This document shows positions 35,408 to 43,849 of a stretch of 64,000 nt of DNA, one piece after another. The position numbers and the translations under genes are program-made. Numbering within the stretch: position 1 is the first letter of the stretch; each line of letters starts with the position of its first letter. The stretch comes from Bifidobacterium sp. WK041_4_12 (GTDB taxonomy: Bacteria > Actinomycetota > Actinomycetes > Actinomycetales > Bifidobacteriaceae): positions 1,860,001-1,924,000 of the forward strand of contig NZ_CP129674.1 in assembly GCF_041080795.1 (NCBI RefSeq), written 5' to 3'. The notes under the pieces are model-generated. The model did no database searches and was not told where the DNA came from. It saw nothing but the letters and a program-made list of their open reading frames with translations.

Positions 35408-35628
35408 AGTGTCTAGCTTGGTCGGGCTGCAGCTTCAAGGTTTTGCATATTTCATGGAGGCATGTTGATATACCGCTTGCACTGTATGTGTCCGTTGATG
35501 GGCAGGCACAGCACAATCAGACGACGACCAATCAGCTCAGCACACTTCTCACGAAAGTGCGACTCATAACAAGTATCAAGGGCTCTCCCAAGGGATGTCC
35601 GCGCGCTGTATCAGACCCATAAAACAGT
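35408..35628. other. Spacer between family A copy 2 and the rplA terminator
   Basis: About 220 bp without a reading frame or motif that I can support. Confidence 0.35.
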
Positions 35629-35656
35629 GATGCCCAGCGGGTTGGCGCTGGGCATC
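35629..35656 (-). terminator. Rho-independent terminator of rplK-rplA
   Basis: A perfect 11-bp stem (GATGCCCAGCG with CGCTGGGCATC) with a 6-base loop. On the minus strand it is followed by ACTGTTTTATG. It lies 35 bp after the rplA stop codon. Confidence 0.8.
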
Positions 35657-35691
35657 AGAGTTACGAATACTGCGTTATCACGACAGGGTTA

Positions 35692-36384
35692 TCACGACAG
35701 GATTGCTGGATCCAGAGGAATTCCTGGGCCCATCGTTGAGGTGATCGTGGCCTTGGTGATGTAACGGCCTTTGACGGTGCTTGGCTTCAAACGCTTGACT
35801 TCGTCGGCAACTGCCTTGAAGTTCTCGTCCAAATCGCCTTCCGCGAAGGAAAGCTTGCCGACCAGGAAGCTCAAGTTGCCGTGCTTGTCAACACGGAACT
35901 CAATCTTGCCGCCCTTGATGTCGGTAACAGCCTTGGCGACATCCATGGTGACGGTGCCGGTCTTTGGGTTTGGCATCAGACCACGAGGTCCGAGCACACG
36001 GCCGAGACGGCCGACCTTGCCCATCATGTCTGGGGTTGCAACGACTGCATCGAAATCAAGGTATCCGTCGGAAACCTTGGCGATCAGCTCGTCATCTCCA
36101 ACTTCATCGGCTCCAGCTTCGGTCGCTGCAGTGGCCTGTGGGCCACGAGCAAAGACGATGACCTTGGCGGTCTTGCCGGTTCCGTGAGGAAGATTTACAG
36201 TTCCACGAACCAACTGGTCGGCCTTGCGAGGGTCGACGCTGAGACGGTACACAGCCTCGACGGTCTCGTCAAAACCGCGCTTTGGCAGGCTCTTCAGCAG
36301 AGCAATTGCCTCGTTCGCAGTGTAGAGATTGTCGCGATCGACCTTTTCGGCCGCCTCGCGGTATTTTTTAGAACGCTTTGCCAT
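35692..36384 (-). CDS. rplA: 50S ribosomal protein L1
   Basis: 230 residues, the standard length. It starts M-A-K-R-S-K-K-Y-R-E-A and contains the L1 signature region around T-G-T-V-T-M-D-V-A-K-A-V-T-D-I-K-G-G. L1 forms the mobile stalk by the ribosomal E site and in many bacteria represses its own operon by binding the leader mRNA. AGGAGAAGC precedes the ATG. It is the last gene of the secE-nusG-rplK-rplA group and has a clear terminator. Confidence 0.97.
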   Translation of the reverse strand: MAKRSKKYREAAEKVDRDNLYTANEAIALLKSLPKRGFDETVEAVYRLSVDPRKADQLVRGTVNLPHGTGKTAKVIVFARGPQATAATEAGADEVGDDELIAKVSDGYLDFDAVVATPDMMGKVGRLGRVLGPRGLMPNPKTGTVTMDVAKAVTDIKGGKIEFRVDKHGNLSFLVGKLSFAEGDLDENFKAVADEVKRLKPSTVKGRYITKATITSTMGPGIPLDPAILS

Positions 36385-36447
36385 CTGCTTCTCCTATTCA
36401 GCAGTCGCGGTGCGGGCTAGCGCGGCCCTACCGCTTGAACGAATGTT

Positions 36448-36879
36448 TCAGTCGGTAACCGTGATGCCCATTGAGCGTGCGGAACCTTCGATGATCTTCA
36501 TTCCGGCTTCAACATCGCGAGCCGAGAGATCAGCCATCTTGGTTTCTGCAATTTCACGAACCTGTGCCTTGGTCACTGAGCCAACCTTGGTCGTCAGAGG
36601 GTTTGCTGCACCCTTGTCAACGCCTGCGGCCTTGCGAAGCAGGTCAGCAGCCGGTGGGGTCTTGAGCACGAAGGTGAAGGTGCGATCTTCAAAGACCGTG
36701 ATTTCGACAGGAACAACCTGGCCCATCTTGTCTTTGGTGGCATCGTTATATGCCTTGCAGAAGTCCATGATGTTCACGCCATGTGAACCCAGTGCTGGGC
36801 CCAGCGGTGGAGCAGGATTGGCTTTGCCGGCCTGAATCTCGAGCTTGATAAGCGCAGAGACTTTCTTCTTAGGAGCCAT
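36448..36879 (-). CDS. rplK: 50S ribosomal protein L11
   Basis: 143 residues from the ATG at 36879 (M-A-P-K-K-K-V-S-A-L), the canonical L11 start and length. It contains P-P-L-G-P-A-L-G in the N-terminal domain and the rRNA-binding C-terminal domain ending K-I-I-E-G-S-A-R-S-M-G. The frame extends upstream without stops, but those codons are leader. It is followed by rplA after 63 bp. A terminator after nusG lies about 150 bp upstream, so rplK-rplA probably have their own promoter in the 36880-37025 gap. Confidence 0.97.
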   Translation of the reverse strand: MAPKKKVSALIKLEIQAGKANPAPPLGPALGSHGVNIMDFCKAYNDATKDKMGQVVPVEITVFEDRTFTFVLKTPPAADLLRKAAGVDKGAANPLTTKVGSVTKAQVREIAETKMADLSARDVEAGMKIIEGSARSMGITVTD

Positions 36880-37025
36880 ATTCCGGTTCTTCTTTCTGTA
36901 AAGCGGTTCTAACGGAACGGTCAGGTTCCTCCCGCAACTTACCTGTATTTCTTGTTGAGCCAAAAGAGGCTCAGAGCAACTTATCAAGTATGCATGCAGT
37001 ACCCGACAAACGCAAGCTATGAAAA

Positions 37026-37055
37026 ACGGACGCAAGGTGCATGCCTTGCGTCCGT
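37026..37055 (-). terminator. Rho-independent terminator of secE-nusG
   Basis: A perfect 12-bp stem (ACGGACGCAAGG with CCTTGCGTCCGT) with a 6-base loop. On the minus strand it is followed directly by five T. It lies 24 bp after the nusG stop. Confidence 0.88.
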
Positions 37056-37079
37056 CTGAAAAGCTTCAGAGCAATCGAA

Positions 37080-38075
37080 TCAGGAAATCTTCTCGACCTG
37101 GTCGAAACCAAGCTCGACCGGCGTATCTCTGCCGAAGATGGAGACCAACACCGTAAGCTTCTGGGTGGCTGGCTCAACTTCGGAGACAACGGCAGGCATC
37201 GTCGAGAATGGACCCTCGGTGACGGTAACCTGATCGCCAGCCGCGAAGGAAACCTCAACTTTGCGCTTCTTGGCTGCCGCAGGCTTGTCGCCCGATTCCT
37301 TAAGAGCCTCGGACGCAATCATCGGAGCCATCATGTTGACGACCTCTTTACGTGACAACGGCGCAGGCTCACGCGATGGGCCAACAAAGCCGGTCACGGC
37401 TTCGGTTTCGCGAACGATGCGGCGCGCATCCTCGTCAGGCCACATGCGAATAAGCACATATCCGGGAATGCGGACGCGGGTGACGATCTTCTTGCCTTTG
37501 TCGGTATGCTTCTCGACCTCTTCCATAGGAATCTCGACCTGGAAAATCTTGTCTTCCAAACCGAAGGAAGTCACTCGGGATTCAATGTTGGCTTTGACGC
37601 GCTTCTCATAGCCTGAATAGGTATGCAGCACATACCATTTACCTTCGAGCGTGCGCAGTTGCTTGGAGAAAGCCTTGACGGCCCGCTCCCCTGCGTCTCC
37701 CTCTTCATCGGCCTCTTCAGCAGAGTCATCGGCTGGTTCAGCATCCGCCGCATTCTCGGAAGGCGTGGTAGCAGGTTCCGCTTCGGCAGTAGTATCGATC
37801 ATTGGATCATCTGCTGACTCAGCAACGGCCTCCGTGTGCGGATTGACTGACAGATCGGCGGTTGTGCCGGAAGTCACATCGCTGGCGGGATTATCGTCGT
37901 CCGTTGTCTTGGGAAGTTCATCGACCTGCTCCTGAGGCTGATCGGTAGAAACTGCTGGATCCCCTTCCAACGGTTCCTTATCGGTAGCTAGACCGTTCTC
38001 GAATTGCCGAGCATCATTCAATGCCTCGTCGGCAACCGGAGCCTCGTTATCGATGTTTTCTTGTTCATCAGTCAT
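37080..38075 (-). CDS. nusG: Transcription termination/antitermination protein NusG
   Basis: 331 residues. The core NGN domain starts at about residue 145 (K-W-Y-V-L-H-T-Y-S-G-Y-E) and the KOW domain is at about 275-330 (G-D-Q-V-T-V-T-E-G-P-F). NusG binds RNA polymerase and links it to Rho or the ribosome. The first 140 residues are an acidic Ala/Glu/Asp/Thr-rich extension, far longer than in Escherichia coli (181 residues in total) but of the kind found in actinobacterial NusG. The gene follows secE, and a terminator lies after it. Confidence 0.96.
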   Translation of the reverse strand: MTDEQENIDNEAPVADEALNDARQFENGLATDKEPLEGDPAVSTDQPQEQVDELPKTTDDDNPASDVTSGTTADLSVNPHTEAVAESADDPMIDTTAEAEPATTPSENAADAEPADDSAEEADEEGDAGERAVKAFSKQLRTLEGKWYVLHTYSGYEKRVKANIESRVTSFGLEDKIFQVEIPMEEVEKHTDKGKKIVTRVRIPGYVLIRMWPDEDARRIVRETEAVTGFVGPSREPAPLSRKEVVNMMAPMIASEALKESGDKPAAAKKRKVEVSFAAGDQVTVTEGPFSTMPAVVSEVEPATQKLTVLVSIFGRDTPVELGFDQVEKIS

Positions 38076-38102
38076 TCAAATATCACCTTTATGAGATTGA
38101 TC

Positions 38103-38333
38103 TCAGCCGAATACCAAAAGCACGAGCTTACCAAGCCCTATATCCATAACAGTTACGAACACCATGAGAATCAGCACGAAGACGAATACGGCAACAGACC
38201 ACAGCAACAAATCCTTGCGTGTCGGTGTCACAACCTTGCGCAACTCGTCAATGATCTGCTTGATGAACTGGCCAATGCGCATGAAGAAGTTGGGCTTTGG
38301 GTCCTGATCTCCAGACCGTTGTGACTTCGCCAT
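38103..38333 (-). CDS. secE: Protein translocase subunit SecE
   Basis: 76 residues with the short-form SecE layout: a basic N-terminus, the amphipathic F-I-K-Q-I-I-D-E-L-R-K-V-V-T-P-T-R-K-D conserved stretch, and one C-terminal membrane helix. SecE clamps SecY in the protein-conducting channel. It lies 27 bp upstream of nusG and downstream of tRNA-Trp, the classical arrangement. Confidence 0.95.
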   Translation of the reverse strand: MAKSQRSGDQDPKPNFFMRIGQFIKQIIDELRKVVTPTRKDLLLWSVAVFVFVLILMVFVTVMDIGLGKLVLLVFG

Positions 38334-38368
38334 ATCTGTCCTTCGTTCGCAATTATCGACTTACTTTG

Positions 38369-38441
38369 CAGGGAAGGCGGGACTCGAACCCACAACCTAC
38401 GGTTTTGGAGACCGTTGCGCTACCAATTGCGCCACTTCCCT
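38369..38441 (-). tRNA. tRNA-Trp (CCA)
   Basis: On the minus strand the acceptor AGGGAAG pairs with CTTCCCT, the anticodon loop reads CTCCAAA with anticodon CCA, and the T-arm has GGTTCGAGTCC. The terminal CCA is not encoded. It lies directly upstream of secE. Confidence 0.95.
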
Positions 38442-38623
38442 AAGTGAACTTTGCCCATACTACTCACCTCGCTGGAGATTTTCGTCTCGTTGGGCAAAAC
38501 CGCCAAATCGACAGTTTAGCGTTCAAAATGCATTTCGTCCACTTGACATCGCGTCCGCTGCGAAGTTTCCTGATTTTGCATTGCGAATCGGCACCTGACC
38601 CGGCAAGGAGGGCGGTTGATGTT

Positions 38624-39838
38624 TCAGGCCTCAGCCCAAGCCTTGAACCGTCTGATGCCTTCGATCAGATCCTTGTCGTCAAGCGCGTACGAGAATCTCA
38701 GATAACCTTGCGCGCCGAAGGCCTCGCCGGGCACGGCGGCAATATGCGCCTCTTCGAGAAGCAAGCCTGCAAGATCGGCTGAGGAGCGTGCGACGGCTGC
38801 ATGCGGGCCGTGAGGCTTGTTCAGCAGACCTGTCACATTGCAGAAAGCGTAGAATGCTCCCGTTGGGTTCGGGCAAAACACACCTGGAATCTCATTGAGC
38901 ATCGATTCGATATGCTGCCGCCGAATGTCAAAAGCCGAACGCATGCTTGCGACGGCGCTTAGATCGCCCGAGACTGCAGCCAATGCAGCGCGCTGGCTCA
39001 CATCCGACACATTGGAACTCAGATGCCCCTGGAGTTTGGAGACTGCCTGTGCGAAGTACTGCGGTGCAATGAGCCAGCCGACTCGCCAACCGGTCATGGC
39101 GAAGGTTTTGGCGACACCGTTGAGAACGATGAGCTGTTCGCGACATTCGGGGACTTCCGCACCAATATGGCATGTCACGGTATTGCCATAGGTCAGGTGC
39201 TCATATATTTCGTCTGAAAGAATCCATATATGATGCTCGATGGCCCAATGAGCTATGTCACGGGTCGTTTTCGCATCCCAGACCGAACCGCAGGGGTTGG
39301 ATGGCGAATTGACGATAATCGCCTTGGTCTTCTCAGTGCGAGCGGCCTCAAGCTGTGCGACCGTTGGCACGAAACCATCATCGACTGATGCAAGAACGCT
39401 GACCGGCTTGCCGCCCGCCAGCTTGATCATCTCGGGGTAGCTTGTCCAATACGGGGCAGGAACGATAACCTCATCGCCTGGATTGATCAGCACCTGCAGT
39501 GTCTCATACACCGCCTGCTTACCGCCATTGGTCACCACAACCTGCACAGGGTCAACGGCATATCCCGAATCGCGTTCGGTTTTCTTGGCGATAGCCGCTC
39601 GCAGTTCAGGAAGACCTGCGGTTGGCGTGTACCGGTGATTCCTTGGATCCTGACATGCCTGAGCAGCGGCATCGACTATATATTGTGGGGTCGGGAAATT
39701 AGGTTCCCCCGCGCCAAAGCCTATGATGTCAATCCCGTCGGCTTTCATTGCCTTTGCCTTGGTATCAACTGCCAATGTTGCGCTCGGCGCAACGTTTTGA
39801 ATGCGATTGCTCAGAGTTTGCCATGCTTGTGCGGTCAT
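38624..39838 (-). CDS. aspC: Class I PLP aminotransferase (aspartate aminotransferase-like)
   Basis: 404 residues of a fold-type I aminotransferase. The PLP lysine lies near residue 244 in G-V-A-K-T-F-A-M-T-G-W-R-V-G-W, and N-S-P-S-N-P-C-G and S-D-E-I-Y-E provide the usual cofactor contacts. The N-terminus I-G-F-G-A-G-E-P-N-F-P-T-P is typical of the aspartate aminotransferase Ib group, which makes aspartate from oxaloacetate. Sequence alone does not exclude other acceptors (for example prephenate). It lies between proB and tRNA-Trp, and the family B element occupies its upstream region. Confidence 0.85.
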   Translation of the reverse strand: MTAQAWQTLSNRIQNVAPSATLAVDTKAKAMKADGIDIIGFGAGEPNFPTPQYIVDAAAQACQDPRNHRYTPTAGLPELRAAIAKKTERDSGYAVDPVQVVVTNGGKQAVYETLQVLINPGDEVIVPAPYWTSYPEMIKLAGGKPVSVLASVDDGFVPTVAQLEAARTEKTKAIIVNSPSNPCGSVWDAKTTRDIAHWAIEHHIWILSDEIYEHLTYGNTVTCHIGAEVPECREQLIVLNGVAKTFAMTGWRVGWLIAPQYFAQAVSKLQGHLSSNVSDVSQRAALAAVSGDLSAVASMRSAFDIRRQHIESMLNEIPGVFCPNPTGAFYAFCNVTGLLNKPHGPHAAVARSSADLAGLLLEEAHIAAVPGEAFGAQGYLRFSYALDDKDLIEGIRRFKAWAEA

Positions 39839-39902
39839 GCCTCACACTGTAGCCCGCCGACTAGAAATTCACCCTCAAATCCGACTCCAAACTTCGACAC
39901 TT

Positions 39903-40008
39903 CGAGTTTTGCGACAATTGTGGAGTATAACCACCTAAAATCATTGGTTTTGAGGCCCACATTTCACCGTTTGTAGTGGTTGATACTTCGCAATTGTCGC
40001 AAAACTCG
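39903..40008. repeat. Family B inverted-repeat element, copy 2
   Basis: About 106 bp with left end CGAGTTTTGCGACAATTG (39903) and right end CAATTGTCGCAAAACTCG (to 40008), an exact 18-base inverted pair. Interior words match the copy at 29963-30087. It sits between the aminotransferase start and the proB stop. Confidence 0.78.
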
Positions 40009-40027
40009 CAATCGTGGCTTGATTGAC

Positions 40028-41161
40028 TCATACCAGCACGAGATTATCGCGATGAACGAGCGGATGCGCGTATTCGGCACCGAATTCATGCTTGAGTTCT
40101 GATGTATTCTTGCCGAGCATCTGGGCGATCTCTTCGGAATCGAATGAAGACAGTCCCTTGGCTAGATGATTGCCCTCTTCGTCGCATATCCACACAGGGT
40201 CTCCAGCCGAAAACTCTCGATCCACGGCGACGACGCCCGCTGCAAGAAGACTTGCCCTGCCGCCACGCACCGCCTGTGCCGCACCATCATCGACGATGAG
40301 TTCACCACGAGGTGCGGCAGCATAGCCAATCCACAGTCTGCGCGAGCTGCCACGGTGACGAATCGGCGCGAATGCGGTGCCGACCGGATCGCCCAACATG
40401 GCAGGTCCGGCGTTCTCAGCCTTGGTAAGCACGGTGGGAATGCCCGATGCTGCAGCGACGTGAGCCGCTTCAAGCTTGGTGACCATGCCACCCGTGCCTA
40501 AGTCTGAACCCGAACCTGAAACTCGTATCTTGTCCAGAATCTTTTCCACGTTAGGGACATAATCCAAACGTTTGGCACCCTCTTCGCAAGGGGGCGCGGT
40601 ATAGAGACCATCAACATCGGTGAGCAACACCAGAGCATCGGCGCGAACCAGGTTGGCGATCAGAGCAGAAAGACGATCATTGTCGCCAAAACGAATTTCA
40701 TTGCTTGCCAGAGCGTCGTTTTCGTTCACGATTGGCACCACGCCAAGCTGAAGCAGACGCTTCAAGGTGCGCTGGGCATTGCGATATTGCACGGACCTGA
40801 TGGTGTCAGCTGCCGTAATCAGAATCTGACCTACACGGATTCCATATCTTCCAAACGCCGCCTCGTAATGGGCCATCAGCAGTCCCTGTCCCACGGAGGC
40901 CGTGGCTTGCTGCGTGGTGACATCGGCCGGTCGGGCATCAAAGCCAAGCGGCCCGAAACCGGCTGCGATGGCACCGGAAGAAACCAGCACCACATTCGCA
41001 CCCATCCGACGAACCTCGGCAAGCGCTGCAACCAGTGCATTCAGCCTTGCCACATCGAGATGACCCGTTGACGACGTAAGCGAACTCGAACCAACCTTGA
41101 CCACGACGGTTTTTGCCTGAGCCACGCTCGAACGCACTTGCGCCTGGGACGGTGTGGTCAT
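40028..41161 (-). CDS. proB: Glutamate 5-kinase
   Basis: 377 residues from the ATG at 41161, with AGGAGG nine bases upstream. The amino acid kinase domain begins V-V-K-V-G-S-S-S-L-T and contains V-S-S-G-A-I-A-A-G and N-E-N-D-A; the C-terminal quarter is a PUA domain (R-G-R/G-G-R-A-S-L-L-A-A-G and V-W-I-C-D-E-E-G). It phosphorylates glutamate, the first step to proline. It follows obg on the same strand after 77 bp, a common neighbour pair in bifidobacteria and relatives. Confidence 0.95.
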   Translation of the reverse strand: MTTPSQAQVRSSVAQAKTVVVKVGSSSLTSSTGHLDVARLNALVAALAEVRRMGANVVLVSSGAIAAGFGPLGFDARPADVTTQQATASVGQGLLMAHYEAAFGRYGIRVGQILITAADTIRSVQYRNAQRTLKRLLQLGVVPIVNENDALASNEIRFGDNDRLSALIANLVRADALVLLTDVDGLYTAPPCEEGAKRLDYVPNVEKILDKIRVSGSGSDLGTGGMVTKLEAAHVAAASGIPTVLTKAENAGPAMLGDPVGTAFAPIRHRGSSRRLWIGYAAAPRGELIVDDGAAQAVRGGRASLLAAGVVAVDREFSAGDPVWICDEEGNHLAKGLSSFDSEEIAQMLGKNTSELKHEFGAEYAHPLVHRDNLVLV

Positions 41162-41238
41162 GCTCAAAAGCCTCCTCGAATTACTGTCTGACGCCGACAA
41201 TCGCAGATACGACGAACGTCAATCCCACAATAGCGTGA

Positions 41239-42948
41239 TTACTCGTTATCGCCACTTTGCTCGTCACTTTGCTCGTCATTACTTTGAGCGTCACTGCCGC
41301 TGAGCATGCTGCCCTCGTCATGAGGATCATCCTGAACGGCTGGATCAGCCCAATGGCCTGCCTTGCGCTCCGCCATCATGGCATCTCTGACGGCCTGCTT
41401 GGCATCCATCATCTCGTGATATTGCTCGCGTCGTTCCGAGTTGGTCCTTCTGCGAGTTCGGCCAGACTGGTCTTCGAGACGCAAATCCTTGCCGCGCGAG
41501 GCCATCGGCTCGCCATCAAGCATTTCAGCCCCTGCAGCGATGGTCGGATCCCAATCGAATGCAACGGCATTCCTGCCCGTGCCGATATGAACCTCATCGC
41601 CCGGACGCGCGCCAAGTCTGCGCAGGGAATCCTCGACTCCGAGCTTGGCCAGACGATCAGCGAGATATCCCACAGCTTCGTCATTGTCGAAGTTCGTCTG
41701 CATGACCCAACGTTCAGGCTTGACACCGGTTACGGTGAACCAGTGATTGCCGTCACGATCCTGCTCGCGCTTGATATCGAAGTCAGTGCTGAATCCACCT
41801 TCATCGGATCTTCTGCTGCGACGACCCGTCTCCAGCGGCTTGATAAGCACTCGCTCTTCCTGAGCGTCCTCTTCCTTCGCCTGAATCGTCTTGCGCAATT
41901 CATCGACAAGCGAGGCAAGCGCGAACTTGAGCTCCTTCAAGCCCTCATGTGATGCCGTTGAGATGATGAAGGTGCGCAATCCCATCTTCTCGAACTCGCC
42001 GCTCACGAACTGGGCCAGTTCCTTGGCCTCAGGCACATCGGCCTTGTTGAGCAGAATAAGACGTGGACGTTCGGCAATCGGAATCACGCCGAGCGGCAGA
42101 TCAAGGCTTTCCGCATACTGAGCAAGCTCATGCTCAATCGTCGTATAGTCCGCCACGGGGTCGCGGTCAGGCTCCATGGTCGCGCAATCGATGACATGAG
42201 CGATGATTTCCGTGCGTTCAATATGGCGCAGGAATTCAAGCCCCAGCCCCTTGCCTTCCGAGGCACCGGGTATGAGCCCTGGGACGTCGGCAATCGTGAA
42301 ACGCTGGTTGCCCGCCTCGACCACACCGAGATTGGGCACCAAGGTGGTGAACGGGTAGTCCGCAATCTTCGGCTTCGCAGAGCTCAGCGCGGCAATCAGG
42401 CTGGACTTGCCCGAGCTTGGATATCCGACCAAGGCGACGTCTGCGATGGACTTCAGTTCGAGAACGACATCGCGTTCCTCTCCAGGCTCACCGAGCAATG
42501 CGAAACCCGGTGCGCGACGTGTTTTGTTGGCCAGCGCACGGTTGCCAAGCCCCCCATTGCCACCTCTTGCAGCCACGAAGGTATCGCCGATATGTCGCAG
42601 ATCGGCAAGCAGCGCACCTGGACGCTTCTGCTCTCCAGAGCCTCCCTTGGCAGTGAAGACAACGGTTCCGACCGGCACCGGCAAAATCACGTCGCCGCCA
42701 TCGCTGCCATCCTTGTCGTCGCCAAGACCCATGGTTCCTGAGTCGGCCGTGCGATGAGGCATGAAGCGATAGTCCAGAAGGCTCGTGGAATTCGACTCAG
42801 CGCGAAAAATTACGGAACCGCCCTGACCGCCGTTACCACCATTCGGGCCAGCGAGCGGCTTGTACTTCTCGCGTCGGATGGACGAGGCTCCATTGCCACC
42901 ATCGCCACCTTTGACATGAACCGTCACACGGTCTACGAATGAGCTCAT
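41239..42948 (-). CDS. obg: GTPase Obg/CgtA
   Basis: 569 residues. The N-terminal glycine-rich Obg fold (F-V-D-R-V-T-V-H-V-K-G-G-D-G-G-N-G) is followed by the G domain with the P-loop G-Y-P-S-S-G-K-S-S near 174, D-V-P-G-L at G3 and N-K-A-D at G4. The OCT domain typical of Gram-positive Obg lies at about 370-430. The tail is acidic and repetitive (E-Q-S-D-E-Q-S-G-D). Obg assists 50S assembly and the stringent response. It follows rpmA and rplU, the near-universal arrangement. Confidence 0.97.
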   Translation of the reverse strand: MSSFVDRVTVHVKGGDGGNGASSIRREKYKPLAGPNGGNGGQGGSVIFRAESNSTSLLDYRFMPHRTADSGTMGLGDDKDGSDGGDVILPVPVGTVVFTAKGGSGEQKRPGALLADLRHIGDTFVAARGGNGGLGNRALANKTRRAPGFALLGEPGEERDVVLELKSIADVALVGYPSSGKSSLIAALSSAKPKIADYPFTTLVPNLGVVEAGNQRFTIADVPGLIPGASEGKGLGLEFLRHIERTEIIAHVIDCATMEPDRDPVADYTTIEHELAQYAESLDLPLGVIPIAERPRLILLNKADVPEAKELAQFVSGEFEKMGLRTFIISTASHEGLKELKFALASLVDELRKTIQAKEEDAQEERVLIKPLETGRRSRRSDEGGFSTDFDIKREQDRDGNHWFTVTGVKPERWVMQTNFDNDEAVGYLADRLAKLGVEDSLRRLGARPGDEVHIGTGRNAVAFDWDPTIAAGAEMLDGEPMASRGKDLRLEDQSGRTRRRTNSERREQYHEMMDAKQAVRDAMMAERKAGHWADPAVQDDPHDEGSMLSGSDAQSNDEQSDEQSGDNE

Positions 42949-43023
42949 AACGTTTAACCTTAATCAAGAGAACACATACAAAGAATATTCAACCAGCACA
43001 TGTAATCAAGCAACATATGCAAA

Positions 43024-43050
43024 AGGCCGCGCCTTCACCGGGCGCGGCCT
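43024..43050 (-). terminator. Terminator of rplU-rpmA
   Basis: A perfect 10-bp GC-rich stem (AGGCCGCGCC with GGCGCGGCCT) and a 7-base loop, followed on the minus strand by TTT. It lies 17 bp after the rpmA stop and before obg. Confidence 0.8.
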
Positions 43051-43066
43051 AAAAAATCAACTGTGG

Positions 43067-43318
43067 TCAGTCTGAAACCACATCAACGGTCTTGCGATCG
43101 CGACGAACTCCAAACTGAACGCTGCCATCAGCCAGTGCGAACAAGGTGTGATCCTTGCCGATACCGACGTTCTGACCCGGGTGGAAGTTGGTGCCGCGCT
43201 GACGAACAATGATGTTTCCAGCAACAACGGCTTCTCCGCCGAATTTCTTTACGCCGAGGTACTGCGCGTTTGAATCGCGCCCGTTGCGAGAAGCGGAAGC
43301 GCCCTTCTTATGTGCCAT
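43067..43318 (-). CDS. rpmA: 50S ribosomal protein L27
   Basis: 83 residues, beginning M-A-H-K-K-G-A-S-A-S-R-N-G-R-D-S and containing G-G-x-x-V-x-x-G-x-I-I-V-R-Q-R-G-T, both invariant in L27. It lacks the cleavable N-terminal extension seen in Firmicutes. It lies 36 bp after rplU and is followed by a strong terminator. Confidence 0.97.
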   Translation of the reverse strand: MAHKKGASASRNGRDSNAQYLGVKKFGGEAVVAGNIIVRQRGTNFHPGQNVGIGKDHTLFALADGSVQFGVRRDRKTVDVVSD

Positions 43319-43354
43319 CTTGTTTCCTTTCCCGAAAAGTCCGAATGCCCCGTA

Positions 43355-43663
43355 TCAGGCGATTGCGGTGATTTTGACGGAAGTAAGCTTCTGACGGTGA
43401 CCCTGCTTGCGTGCCACGCCAGTCTTGTTCTTGAACTTCTGAATGTGAATCTTAGGTCCCTTGGCCTCATCATCCACAACCTCACCGGTTGCAGATACCT
43501 TAGCGAGATCCTTGGCGGCTACCGTTACCTTGGTTCCGTCGACAAGCAAGGCCACTGGGAACTCAACGGTCTCACCGTTTGCCTTGTTAAGACGGTTGAC
43601 GGTGATGATATCTCCGACCTCAACCTTTTCCTGATGGCCACCGGCCTTCACAATCGCGTACAT
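43355..43663 (-). CDS. rplU: 50S ribosomal protein L21
   Basis: 102 residues of standard length, starting M-Y-A-I-V-K-A-G-G-H-Q and ending with the R-K-Q-G-H-R-Q-K-L-T-S-V-K-I basic motif of L21. It is co-transcribed with rpmA. The 190 bp between it and the RNase E/G gene presumably carry its promoter and any leader element. Confidence 0.97.
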   Translation of the reverse strand: MYAIVKAGGHQEKVEVGDIITVNRLNKANGETVEFPVALLVDGTKVTVAAKDLAKVSATGEVVDDEAKGPKIHIQKFKNKTGVARKQGHRQKLTSVKITAIA

Positions 43664-43849
43664 TACCCTACCTTGCCTGTTCTGAAAGCTATATCTCTGT
43701 CTAGCAATCTACCATCATGGACGAACAGTCTATGACAGGCATGGCTAGACACCGACTATCAAACATACACGCCCCTCTGTACTTACGTCAAGTTCTGTTC
43801 GTATTGTTCAGCCGAGTGAGCGTGTAGTGCTCGAATCGTTCCCTTGCAG

